Assembly: GCA_017614095.1 (NCBI GenBank)
Contig: JAGACN010000180.1
Span: forward strand, 1 to 6,847
Direction of reading: 5' to 3'
Length of the DNA: 6,847 nt
From: Clostridia bacterium
Lineage (GTDB): Bacteria; Bacillota_A; Clostridia; Oscillospirales; CAG-382
The position numbers were made by a program, and so were the translations under genes. This document shows positions 1-6,710 of this stretch, piece after piece; the stretch's first letter is position 1, and each line of letters starts with the position of its first letter. The notes under the pieces were generated by a model that ran no database searches, was not told the origin of the DNA, and saw only the letters and a program-made list of their open reading frames with translations.

Positions 1-1
1 A

Positions 2-463
2 AACTCCATGCGCCGTCTGACGGACGACGAGTTCGCACTCATCCGATCCCACCCCGGCGCCTTTGAGGACATCGACGAGAACTGGGCATTGGGGGACGAA
101 CGGCTGCGGTGCATCCACGACTGCTCGCTGACCCACCACCGCTGGCACGACGGGACGAGAGGCTATCCGAACGTACCACAGACGAAGAACAGGCCATTCG
201 CGGATATCCTCGCCATCGCGGACAGCATCGACGCCGCCACGGATTTCCTCGGCAGGCCGTACAACAGCGGCAAGACCATCGACGATCTGATTTCGGAGTT
301 TCAGGCGGAGGCGGGGACGCACTACGGTCCGGAGGCCGTTGCGGCTCTGTCGGTCCCGGAGGTGCGGGACAAATTGCATTACTGGATCACCGACGGGCGG
401 AAAGAGATCTACTGCAAGACGTATACCTCGGATTTGTCTTTCGATTCTCGAGAACGCATGTGA
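2..463 (+). CDS. HD-GYP-type phosphohydrolase, C-terminal part (5' end outside window)
   Basis: This is the C-terminal half of an HD-GYP domain protein. The family hydrolyses cyclic di-GMP or related cyclic dinucleotides at a di- or tri-iron centre. The open frame runs in from the left edge, so the ATG at 8 is probably an internal Met: the residues after it (RRLTDDEFALIRSHP) match the usual mid-domain helix of the family. Counting from that Met, the second signature lies at residues 43-54, HHRWHDGTRGYP. It is followed by the typical helix with DSIDAATDFLGRPY (about 72-85) and by AGTHYGPEAV (about 101-110). The upstream HD dyad and any sensor domain are outside the window. The signature differs from the common HHExxDGxGYP: the Glu is absent and one residue is inserted before GYP. 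Similar variants occur in the superfamily, so activity is uncertain. The stop is 19 bases before the next ATG, which suggests co-transcription. Confidence 0.85.
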   Translation, partial: NSMRRLTDDEFALIRSHPGAFEDIDENWALGDERLRCIHDCSLTHHRWHDGTRGYPNVPQTKNRPFADILAIADSIDAATDFLGRPYNSGKTIDDLISEFQAEAGTHYGPEAVAALSVPEVRDKLHYWITDGRKEIYCKTYTSDLSFDSRERM

Positions 464-464
464 A

Positions 465-469
465 AGGAG
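465..469 (+). promoter_or_regulatory. Ribosome binding site for the 483 start
   Basis: AGGAG lies just after the upstream stop codon and 13 bases before the ATG at 483. The spacing is slightly long. It supports 483 rather than the earlier in-frame non-ATG openings that overlap the HD-GYP gene. Confidence 0.6.
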
Positions 470-482
470 CGGGACGGCGGCT

Positions 483-1913
483 ATGGTAAAACTGAACAGA
501 AACATCCTTCGTGACAAAATATACGCCTGCTGGATCGGCAAGAACATCGGCGGGACAATGGGCACGCCGTTCGAAGGAAATACCGAGATCCAGTCTATAG
601 AAGGGTTTACGACACCGGAAGGAACGGTATTGCCGAACGACGATCTCGACCTTCAGCTTATCTGGCTGAAGGCGCTGGAGGAGAGGGGCGCATACGCCAT
701 CACGGCACAATTGCTTGGCGAATACTGGCTCAATTACATCTCGCCATCCTGGAACGAATACGGGATCGGGAAAGGGAATCTCCGGCTCGGGCTGCTGCCT
801 CCGCTGTCCGGCGAATACGAAAACCGCTGGAAGCATTCGAACGGTGCGTGGATCCGGTCCGAGATCTGGGCGTGCGTCACCCCCGGCTGTCCGGACGCCG
901 CCATCCGCTATGCCGTCGAAGACGCGATGGTGGATCACGGGATGAGCGAAGGAACGTTCGCGGAAATGTTCACGGCCGCGGTCGAATCCGCCGCGTTCGT
1001 CGTTTCGGACCTGTTCGACCTGATCAGGATCGGCCTGTCCAAGATCCCGACCGGCTGCCGCGTGGCGAAAAGCATCCGGACGGCGCTCGACTGCTATGAG
1101 CGCAAACTGGACTGGAAAGAGGCCCGCGAAAAGATCGTCGAGGAGAACAGAGACCTCGGCTGGTTCCAGGCGCCCGGCAACATCGCGTTCACCGTGATCG
1201 GGCTGCTGTACGGGGAAGGGGACTTCAAGAAGTCGATGACCATCGCCATCAACTGCGGAGACGATACCGACTGTACGGGTGCCACCTGCGGCGCGCTGCT
1301 CGGCATCATCGGCGGGACCGCCGCCATTCCGGCGGACTGGCGGAAATACATCGGCGACGCCATCGTCACGGTCGCGATCAACCGCGGCGACTGCGGCCGT
1401 CTTCCCGGCACCTGCGCGGAGCTGACCGACCGCGTCTGCGCACTGACCCCGCAGGTCCTCTATGCCAACCGCTGCTTTGACGTCCTGGTGTCGGACGGCG
1501 AGCAGGATCTGTCGGATCTGGACGTCGGCAGACTGTGCTCTTCCGCCGCTGCGGAGAAGATCTGCTCCCGGCCGGCTTTGTCCTATGAAACGGATTTCAT
1601 CCACGCGTCCGCGACGGTCGTCTTTGACGGAGAACCGGCGATCGCGCCGTTTGGCGAATTGTCGTTCCGGATCCTTTTCCGGAACCGTATGCCGGATCCC
1701 CGCAGTCTGGTTTTGAAATGGCACCTTCCGGACGGCTGGACGGTATCCGGACCCGGAAGCTGCCCGCTGCGCAACGACCCGGCCCCGACGGTCTGCACCT
1801 TTACGGTCAAAGCCGGGGAAAAGACGGAGCCCGTGACCCGTCTGATCCTCGAAGCGGTCTCGCCCGGCCGTCCGACGGCCGGACTGATCCCCGTTACGAT
1901 CCTCGGTTCCTGA
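483..1913 (+). CDS. ADP-ribosylglycohydrolase (DraG/ARH) family protein with C-terminal extension
   Basis: This 476-residue protein belongs to the ADP-ribosyl-glycohydrolase fold family. Characterised members remove ADP-ribose from proteins, or cleave related ADP-ribose or N-glycosidic substrates, using two Mg ions. The N-terminal helix carries WIGKNIGGTMGTPFEG (17-32), which corresponds to the family GDALG-type motif but lacks its Asp. The first metal-ligand motif is NDDLDLQ (52-58), in place of the more usual T/S-DD-T. The second, GDDTDCTGAT, is at 259-268 and is well preserved. VDHGMSEGTF near 150 fits the central helix with a conserved His. The catalytic fold ends near residue 330. The remaining ~140 residues look beta-rich (alternating hydrophobics such as LSFRILFRN) and may form a separate sandwich domain. 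No signal peptide or membrane segment is visible, so the protein should be cytoplasmic. The substrate cannot be told from sequence; the retained Asp ligands suggest an active enzyme. ATG 483 was chosen because it has an RBS and follows the upstream stop by 19 bases. Confidence 0.88.
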   Translation: MVKLNRNILRDKIYACWIGKNIGGTMGTPFEGNTEIQSIEGFTTPEGTVLPNDDLDLQLIWLKALEERGAYAITAQLLGEYWLNYISPSWNEYGIGKGNLRLGLLPPLSGEYENRWKHSNGAWIRSEIWACVTPGCPDAAIRYAVEDAMVDHGMSEGTFAEMFTAAVESAAFVVSDLFDLIRIGLSKIPTGCRVAKSIRTALDCYERKLDWKEAREKIVEENRDLGWFQAPGNIAFTVIGLLYGEGDFKKSMTIAINCGDDTDCTGATCGALLGIIGGTAAIPADWRKYIGDAIVTVAINRGDCGRLPGTCAELTDRVCALTPQVLYANRCFDVLVSDGEQDLSDLDVGRLCSSAAAEKICSRPALSYETDFIHASATVVFDGEPAIAPFGELSFRILFRNRMPDPRSLVLKWHLPDGWTVSGPGSCPLRNDPAPTVCTFTVKAGEKTEPVTRLILEAVSPGRPTAGLIPVTILGS

Positions 1914-1924
1914 ACGGTATCCCA

Positions 1925-1972
1925 CCGGCTGTTTTCACGCCTCTGCGGCGGAGAGAACGGCCGGCGTTTTTT
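1925..1972 (+). terminator. Intrinsic terminator after the ADP-ribosylglycohydrolase gene
   Basis: A 12-pair stem (1925-1936 with 1953-1964, including two G-U pairs) is capped by an inner stem CGCC/GGCG (1938-1941 with 1947-1950) around the loop TCTGC. Two bases later comes a run of six T (1967-1972). This is a classic rho-independent terminator 11 bases after the stop codon, and it separates the first two genes from the peptidase gene. Confidence 0.9.
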
Positions 1973-2004
1973 CGCGAAGATGTCGACTTTTGCGTAAAAC
2001 AGAC

Positions 2005-2033
2005 TTGAAATCTCACTCAAAATGATGTAAAAT
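2005..2033 (+). promoter_or_regulatory. SigA-type promoter for the clostripain-family gene
   Basis: TTGAAA (2005-2010) and TAAAAT (2028-2033) are separated by exactly 17 bases, in an AT-rich stretch between a terminator and the peptidase gene. Transcription would begin near 2040, giving a leader of about 37 bases. An 8-base palindrome, ATTCGAAT (2035-2042), sits at the expected start point. It could be an operator, but its length makes chance likely. Confidence 0.8.
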
Positions 2034-2066
2034 AATTCGAATATAAAAGATATGTACACTATATGT

Positions 2067-2071
2067 GGAGG
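2067..2071 (+). promoter_or_regulatory. Ribosome binding site deciding the 2077 start
   Basis: GGAGG is 5 bases before the ATG at 2077. An in-frame GTG at 2065 overlaps this site and so cannot be the start it serves. Confidence 0.85.
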
Positions 2072-2076
2072 TTCGT

Positions 2077-4446
2077 ATGAATAACGGATCGGGCAGAAAA
2101 AGAAACGTGACGGGCAGCGGCACCGGGATGAACCGTCGCGGCAGCGGACTCGGAACGAGACCGGTCGGACGTCCCGGCGGTTACGGCGGAAACGGCGGGT
2201 CCGGCGGTTCCGGAGGCTCCGGCGGAGGCGGCAACAGGGGCATCTTCAGCTCCGGCAGCGGCGGAGGCGGCAAACTGATCATCATCATCGTCATCGCGGC
2301 CGTTCTCATCGGCGGCGTCTTCGGGCTCGGCAACTGCCTCGGCTGTTCGGAAAGCGGCTTCAACCCGATCGATCTGGTCTCGGGCATCATCGACGTTCCC
2401 GGCACGTCCACGTCGTCCTATTCCGGCTTTACGAGCAGCACCGTCTCGTCCGGCTGGGTCACCACGGCGAACACGGGCAAGCTGGATACCTCGTCCAATG
2501 CCGCCCGGAGCAAGTATACCGTCCTGAAAGGGAACGGACAGGATACCGTGACCGTCATGGTCTATCTGTGCGGCACCGATCTGGAGACCAAGTCCGGGAT
2601 GGCCACGCAGGACCTGAAGGAAATGCTGAACGCGAACCTGAACGACCACGTCAACGTGCTGGTCTACACCGGCGGCACGAAGACCTGGAAGAACAGCACC
2701 ATCAGCAATACGGTCAACCAGATCTACAAGATCACCAACGACCACAAACTGGAAAAACTGGTCGCCAACGACGGCTCGGATTCGATGACCAAGCCGGCGA
2801 CGCTCTCCCGCTTCATCCAGTACTGCGCATCCAATTATCCGGCCAACCGCTATGAACTGGTCCTGTGGGATCACGGCGGAGGAACCATTTCCGGATACGG
2901 CTACGACGAAAAGAATTCGTCGGCCGGTTCCATGTCGCTGGCAGGCATCGGCACGGCATTGAAGAACGGTGGCGTCAAATTCGACTTCGTGGGCTACGAC
3001 GCCTGTCTGATGGCCTCTCTGGAGAACGGCCTGATGCTGGATGACTACGCGGACTACCTGATCGCGTCCGAAGAGACGGAACCCGGCGTGGGCTGGTACC
3101 ACACGAACTGGCTGACGGCGCTGGCGGAGAATCCGTCCATCCCGACCGTCGAACTGGGCAAGATCATCGTCGACGACTATACCGACTACTGCGCGCAGAA
3201 ATGCGCCGGCCAGAAGACCACGCTGTCCGTGATCGACGTGGGCGAACTGAGCGCGACCGTTCCGGACGCACTGAAGGAATTCGCCACCAAGACGACGGAA
3301 CTGATCCAGAACGACCAGTACCAGACGGTCTCCGACGCGCGCTCCTCCGCACGCGAGTTCAACTCCAACAAGATCGACCAGGTGGACCTGGTGCATTTCG
3401 CGTACAACCTGAATACGGCCTCCTCCCGCACGCTGGCGCAGAAACTGCTGGGCGCGGTCAAGTACAACCGGACCTCCTCGAACATGTCCAACGCCTACGG
3501 CATCTCCGCGTACTTCCCGTACCGGAACGCCTCCAAGGTCAATTCCGGCGTCAACGCCTGCGAATCGGTCGGCGTCGAGGACGAATACATCCGCTGCATC
3601 CAGAGCTTCGCGAGCCTGGAAACGGGCGGACAGGCGGTCGCTTCCAGCTACACCTCGAACCCGCTCTCCTCGCTGCTGGGCACCTTCACGGGCGGGGGAA
3701 CCGCATCCTCCCTTGACGTCTCCGGCATCCTGGGCGGACTGCTGGGCGGCTCCGACGGCGGAAGCATCCTGTCGTCCATCCTCGGGTCCGAGCGCACGAA
3801 GGACTTCATTACCGAACATCAGTTCGATTCTTCGAACCTCGTCTGGCTGACGTCGAACGGCAGGAAAGGCATCAAGCTGACCGACGAGCAGTGGGGCCTG
3901 GTCCAGAATCTGCAGCTGAACTTCTTCTACGACGACGGGGAAGGCTACGTCGACCTCGGCTGCGACCTCATCTACGACATCTCCTCCGACGGCACGCTGT
4001 CCGGGGATATCGAATACGCCTGGGTGGCCATCGGCACGCAGGTCGTACCCTTCTATTATACCGATACTCTGATCTCCGGCTCCCATATGCAGATCACCGG
4101 ACGCGTTCCCTGCCTGCTGAACGGGGAGCGGGCCGAGCTGATGATCCTCTTCGACGACAACAAGGGATCCGTCGTCGGCGCGCGCCGGATCTATACGAAC
4201 AAGGAGACGGAGACCGCCGCCAAAGCGGATATCGAGCTGCAGATCGGCGACACGATCGATTTCGTCTGCGATTTCTACAATTACGACGGCGTGTATCAGG
4301 ACAGCTATATGTGGGGCGACCGTCTGACCTACAACGGAAACCTGACCGTTTCCGACCGTACGGTCGACGGGTCTAAGATCCGCGCCATGTACATCTTTAC
4401 GGACATTTACGGGAACGAGTTCTTCTCGCCCGTCATCCCGAAATAA
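2077..4446 (+). CDS. Membrane-anchored clostripain-family (C11) cysteine peptidase
   Basis: This 789-residue protein is a caspase-fold cysteine peptidase of the clostripain family (MEROPS C11), whose known members cleave after Arg or Lys and often self-process. Order of parts: a basic, Gly/Ser-rich cytoplasmic N-terminus (1-66); one hydrophobic segment, about 67-85 (LIIIIVIAAVLIGGVFGLG), reading as an uncleaved signal anchor; a Ser/Thr-rich stalk (about 105-145); the peptidase domain (about 157-512); a Gly/Ser-rich linker (about 515-572); and a beta-rich C-terminal domain (about 576-789). The first strand is TVTVMVYLCGTDLE. The catalytic His is H266 in LWDHGGG and the catalytic Cys is C310 in YDACLM. 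D308, two residues before the Cys, matches the substrate-pocket Asp of the family. SEETEPGVGW (331-340) is also typical. The catalytic domain should face outside the membrane. The positive N-terminus (R7, K8, R9, R20, R21) fits N-in topology. The gene has its own promoter and ends 37 bases before a T-tract. The physiological substrate is unknown. Confidence 0.92.
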   Translation: MNNGSGRKRNVTGSGTGMNRRGSGLGTRPVGRPGGYGGNGGSGGSGGSGGGGNRGIFSSGSGGGGKLIIIIVIAAVLIGGVFGLGNCLGCSESGFNPIDLVSGIIDVPGTSTSSYSGFTSSTVSSGWVTTANTGKLDTSSNAARSKYTVLKGNGQDTVTVMVYLCGTDLETKSGMATQDLKEMLNANLNDHVNVLVYTGGTKTWKNSTISNTVNQIYKITNDHKLEKLVANDGSDSMTKPATLSRFIQYCASNYPANRYELVLWDHGGGTISGYGYDEKNSSAGSMSLAGIGTALKNGGVKFDFVGYDACLMASLENGLMLDDYADYLIASEETEPGVGWYHTNWLTALAENPSIPTVELGKIIVDDYTDYCAQKCAGQKTTLSVIDVGELSATVPDALKEFATKTTELIQNDQYQTVSDARSSAREFNSNKIDQVDLVHFAYNLNTASSRTLAQKLLGAVKYNRTSSNMSNAYGISAYFPYRNASKVNSGVNACESVGVEDEYIRCIQSFASLETGGQAVASSYTSNPLSSLLGTFTGGGTASSLDVSGILGGLLGGSDGGSILSSILGSERTKDFITEHQFDSSNLVWLTSNGRKGIKLTDEQWGLVQNLQLNFFYDDGEGYVDLGCDLIYDISSDGTLSGDIEYAWVAIGTQVVPFYYTDTLISGSHMQITGRVPCLLNGERAELMILFDDNKGSVVGARRIYTNKETETAAKADIELQIGDTIDFVCDFYNYDGVYQDSYMWGDRLTYNGNLTVSDRTVDGSKIRAMYIFTDIYGNEFFSPVIPK
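2176..2232 (+). repeat. Gly/Ser codon repeat (GGS-type low-complexity linker)
   Basis: Nineteen codons (residues 34-52 of the peptidase) are almost all Gly or Ser, built from repeated ggcggN/tccggc units. It encodes a flexible cytoplasmic linker before the membrane segment. Such tracts can slip in replication and vary between strains. Confidence 0.8.
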
Positions 4447-4487
4447 GGCTATGGGTCTCCCTCTCGGGAGGCCCGCCTTCCATTTTT
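4447..4487 (+). terminator. Probable intrinsic terminator or attenuator after the peptidase gene
   Basis: GGGTCTCCC (4453-4461) pairs with GGGAGGCCC (4466-4474) around the loop TCTC, with one G-U pair. GGC (4447-4449) can extend the stem with GCC (4475-4477) across a three-base bulge. A T-rich tail ends in five T (4483-4487). The tail is interrupted by CC and A, so termination may be incomplete. The next gene starts only 31 bases further on with no clear promoter between. Confidence 0.72.
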
Positions 4488-4518
4488 GACCAACGAAAGA
4501 AAAGAAAGGCCTCCGTTC

Positions 4519-6363
4519 ATGAATGCTGCCGAACGAAACAGAAGAAAGAAGATCCGGGCGCAGAAAAACAGGGAAAACAGGCGTCTGGAAGCCGAGAAGA
4601 TGACCGGATTTCTGAACGAGGGCGATGCGTTTATCGTCTATGGATTCCGTTTCTCCCGTTTTTTCTGTTTGTATCCCAAGCCGCGGAGCCCTCTGAATGC
4701 GAAACTGTCTTTGGAGATCCTTGAGCAGGCGGCGGCAAAGCCGAACGTCCGGAGAGCGGTTTCCAGGGAGCGGAAAAAGCGTGCAGCCGAGGAAGAAAAA
4801 GCCCGGATACGGGAGGAACAAAAGAGGAAGGAACAGGAGGACAAACGCCTGGTCCGCGATCTGCTGTCCACGTTCGGGCCGGAAAAATACCAGACGATCG
4901 CGGCGGGGCTGGACCGGACCTTCCACCTGCACGTCGGCCCGACGAACAGCGGAAAGACGCACGATGCGCTGCAGGCTTTGAAACAGGCGGATTCCGGACT
5001 CTATCTCGGGCCTTTGCGTCTGCTCGCACTGGAAATGTTCGACCGTCTGAACGCGGACGGCGTTCCATGCAATCTGCTGACCGGCGAGGAAGAGGAGCAG
5101 GTGCCCGGCGCGTCCATCACGGCCTCAACCATCGAACTGTGCGACTATTCCCGCCGCTTCGACGTGGTCGTCATCGATGAAGCGCAGATGATCGAGGACA
5201 AGTCCCGCGGCTCGCACTGGACGCGGGCGCTGATGACCGTGGATGCACGGGAGATCCACGTCTGTATGGCGCCGCAGGCGCTTCCGCTCATTCAGCGGCT
5301 GCTGGACGGCATTCCGGCCCCGTATGAGATTCATATGCACGAACGGCTGGTCCCGCTCGTCTTTTCCGGATCCTGGCGGGAACTGAAGGATATTGAGAAA
5401 GGCGATGCCGTCATTGCGTTTTCGCGCAGACAGGTCTTGAATATTGCGGCGCATCTGGAGAGCATGAAGATCCCGGCCAGCGTCATCTACGGCAGCCTGC
5501 CGCCCGCGGCGCGCAGGGAAGAGGTGCGGCGGTTTGCCGCCGGCGAGACCAAAGTCGCCGTTGCGACGGATGCCATCGGCATGGGCATTTCACTGCCGAT
5601 CCGGCGCATCCTGTTCTTTGCCGTGGAGAAATACGACGGGGAGCGCACGCGAGACCTGAACGCGTCCGAGATCCAGCAGATCGCCGGGCGTGCGGGGAGG
5701 TTCGGCATGTACGATCTCGGCGAGGTCCTGACGCTGAAAGATGCGCACCGCGTCCGCCTCTGTCTGGAAGCACAGCTGAAACCGCTTCATCAGCCGGTCA
5801 TCCCGTTCCCCCGGTCCGTTCTGGACGGCAGGTTTCCCCTCCGGATGTGTCTGGAGGAGTGGAACAAACTGCCCCCGCTCAAGCTTTTCCGAAGGGAAGA
5901 CCTGTCCGAAGCGCTGGTCCTGTACGATGCGCTCGCGGATACACGGGACTCCGTTTTGGAAGATGACATGCAGCTGCTTTTTGATCTGATCACCTGTCCC
6001 GTGGACGTCAAGAATACCAGTCTTGTCTACTATTGGCGGAAATGCGCGATGGCCGCTCTGATCGGCATTGAGATGCCGAAGCCCATGTTCGGAACGGAAA
6101 CGCTGGAGGAATGCGAGCGGCAGTACCACGCCTACGATATCTACAACCAGATGTCCCGGCGGATCCGGAAACCGGTTTCCGTGCTGGACGAAAAGGATGC
6201 CATCTGCAAACGCATCAACGAACTGCTCAAAACGGACAAGAAACTGTATCTCACCCGCTGCCGCAACTGTGGCAAAAAACTGCCCTGGAATTCCCCCTAT
6301 CTGATTTGCGACAAGTGCTATATCCGCAATGAGTATTTCGGCTATAACTTCGGCGACTGGTGA
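4519..6363 (+). CDS. Suv3-like (SUPV3L1-type) superfamily 2 helicase with C-terminal zinc ribbon
   Basis: This 614-residue ATP-dependent helicase resembles mitochondrial Suv3, an RNA helicase that partners with an exoribonuclease in RNA decay. Residues 1-120 are highly charged, with a likely coiled coil around 78-112 (repeated RKK/EEEK/REEQKRK). The first RecA domain has Walker A GPTNSGKT (140-147, K146), GPLRLLALE (164-172) and Walker B DEAQMI (220-225). The second has YGSLPP (324-329), ATDAIGMG (349-356) and QIAGRAGRFG (387-396) with the arginine finger. GPTNSGKT, DAIGMG and AGRAGRFG together identify the Suv3 branch. A zinc ribbon closes the protein, with C581, C584, C597 and C600; mitochondrial Suv3 has none that I know of. 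ATG 4519 has AAAGG 9 bases upstream. An in-frame TTG at 4486 lies in the terminator T-tract without an RBS and is rejected. A role in RNA turnover is inferred; the natural substrate is unproven. Confidence 0.9.
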   Translation: MNAAERNRRKKIRAQKNRENRRLEAEKMTGFLNEGDAFIVYGFRFSRFFCLYPKPRSPLNAKLSLEILEQAAAKPNVRRAVSRERKKRAAEEEKARIREEQKRKEQEDKRLVRDLLSTFGPEKYQTIAAGLDRTFHLHVGPTNSGKTHDALQALKQADSGLYLGPLRLLALEMFDRLNADGVPCNLLTGEEEEQVPGASITASTIELCDYSRRFDVVVIDEAQMIEDKSRGSHWTRALMTVDAREIHVCMAPQALPLIQRLLDGIPAPYEIHMHERLVPLVFSGSWRELKDIEKGDAVIAFSRRQVLNIAAHLESMKIPASVIYGSLPPAARREEVRRFAAGETKVAVATDAIGMGISLPIRRILFFAVEKYDGERTRDLNASEIQQIAGRAGRFGMYDLGEVLTLKDAHRVRLCLEAQLKPLHQPVIPFPRSVLDGRFPLRMCLEEWNKLPPLKLFRREDLSEALVLYDALADTRDSVLEDDMQLLFDLITCPVDVKNTSLVYYWRKCAMAALIGIEMPKPMFGTETLEECERQYHAYDIYNQMSRRIRKPVSVLDEKDAICKRINELLKTDKKLYLTRCRNCGKKLPWNSPYLICDKCYIRNEYFGYNFGDW

Positions 6364-6373
6364 GCCGGCAACC

Positions 6374-6380
6374 GGGAGGA
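6374..6380 (+). promoter_or_regulatory. Ribosome binding site upstream of the short frame at 6384
   Basis: GGGAGGA lies 10 bases after the helicase stop and 3 bases before the ATG at 6384. It is the best reason to think that translation starts, or once started, here. Confidence 0.6.
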
Positions 6381-6383
6381 CGA

Positions 6384-6585
6384 ATGGAATCCATCATTCA
6401 GGGAAGGGGAATGTCTGCAGATCCGACCGTCGGCGAAGACCGTTCGGGACCGGCTTTCGAACCGGATCTGTCGCCGAAAGGGGCAAGCCCGGATCCGAAG
6501 GGTATTCCGTCGACGTCTACAGGGACTACGTCGTCCTGAAGGGGCGCGAGTTCGAAGAGAAGAAATGGACGCCCTACGCCTTTAC
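6384..6585 (+). pseudogene. Short unrecognised gene remnant, apparently frameshifted and interrupted by an IS
   Basis: From ATG 6384 one frame gives a 51-residue product ending at 6539 (start MESIIQGRGMSADPTVGEDR). A second frame, one base back, gives a convincing protein-like stretch downstream: YSVDVYRDYVVLKGREFEEK, then KWTPYAFT. Its codons are mostly C/G-ending, like those of the neighbouring genes. The two join if one G has been lost from the A3G4 run at 6477-6483, which would yield about 68 residues before the IS. The downstream frame then crosses into the IS and stops at TAA 6614-6616, inside the IS hairpin loop. I do not recognise the protein. Alternatives: the 51-codon frame is an intact small gene and the second frame is chance, or the downstream part belongs to a gene otherwise deleted. 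Placement behind the helicase with an RBS suggests it was the last gene of that operon. Confidence 0.42.
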
Positions 6586-6600
6586 AGAATTCACCGCGGG

Positions 6601-6624
6601 AAAGCCCACTTCGTAAGAGGTGGG
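6601..6624 (+). other. IS200/IS605 left-end guide AAAG and subterminal hairpin
   Basis: AAAG (6601-6604) directly precedes an 8-pair hairpin: CCCACTTC (6605-6612) with GAGGTGGG (6617-6624), loop GTAA, with one T-G mismatch in the middle. TnpA dimers of this family bind such hairpins on the transposed strand, and AAAG is the guide sequence I recall for IS608. No T-tract follows, so this is not a terminator. Confidence 0.7.
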
Positions 6625-6669
6625 ATGAAAGCGGTTTCTCATAATTGCTTTTATAATCGTTATTCATGC

Positions 6670-6698
6670 TTGACGGAATGGTATTTTTGCCATATAAT
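6670..6698 (+). promoter_or_regulatory. Near-consensus SigA promoter for tnpA
   Basis: TTGACG (6670-6675) and a perfect TATAAT (6693-6698) are spaced by 17 bases. Transcription should begin near 6704-6706, only about 5-7 bases before the tnpA ATG, leaving almost no leader. ATGGT/GCCAT (6678-6682 with 6689-6693) forms a small hairpin in the spacer. Confidence 0.8.
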
Positions 6699-6710
6699 TG
6701 ATACACGGAA

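Noticed and set aside
339..482. Earlier start at 339 for the ADP-ribosylglycohydrolase
   Set aside because: It would overlap the HD-GYP gene by over 120 bases, and the added residues look like out-of-frame translation. ATG 483 has an RBS and opens the family's conserved N-terminal helix.
387..1925. 512-codon open frame on the minus strand, opposite the ADP-ribosylglycohydrolase gene
   Set aside because: Low-complexity R/D/G-rich translation with no domain. It is a mirror of the codon bias on the + strand.
2335..2349. Lipoprotein signal (Cys residues in NCLGCS after the membrane segment)
   Set aside because: The residues before each Cys do not make a proper lipobox (Asn at -1, or Cys at -3), and the hydrophobic segment follows a 66-residue tail, so a signal anchor is more likely.
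2059..4962. 967-codon open frame on the minus strand, opposite the peptidase gene
   Set aside because: It is the antisense shadow of a G/C-ending-codon gene. Its translation is rich in R, D, V and Q with no recognisable motif, it runs through the second terminator, and the + strand has clear catalytic motifs.
6384..6420. MESIIQG start resembling small phage HNH-type proteins
   Set aside because: Only a handful of residues match, and none of the three frames continues with the expected Cys pair or His-rich HNH motif.
6601..6630. Hairpin at 6605-6624 as a transcription terminator
   Set aside because: No T-tract follows. Its place upstream of tnpA and the preceding AAAG fit an IS200/IS605 end instead.
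6398..6706. 102-codon minus-strand open frame across the IS boundary
   Set aside because: It spans the junction between host and IS sequence, has no RBS or motif, and overlaps the IS promoter region.
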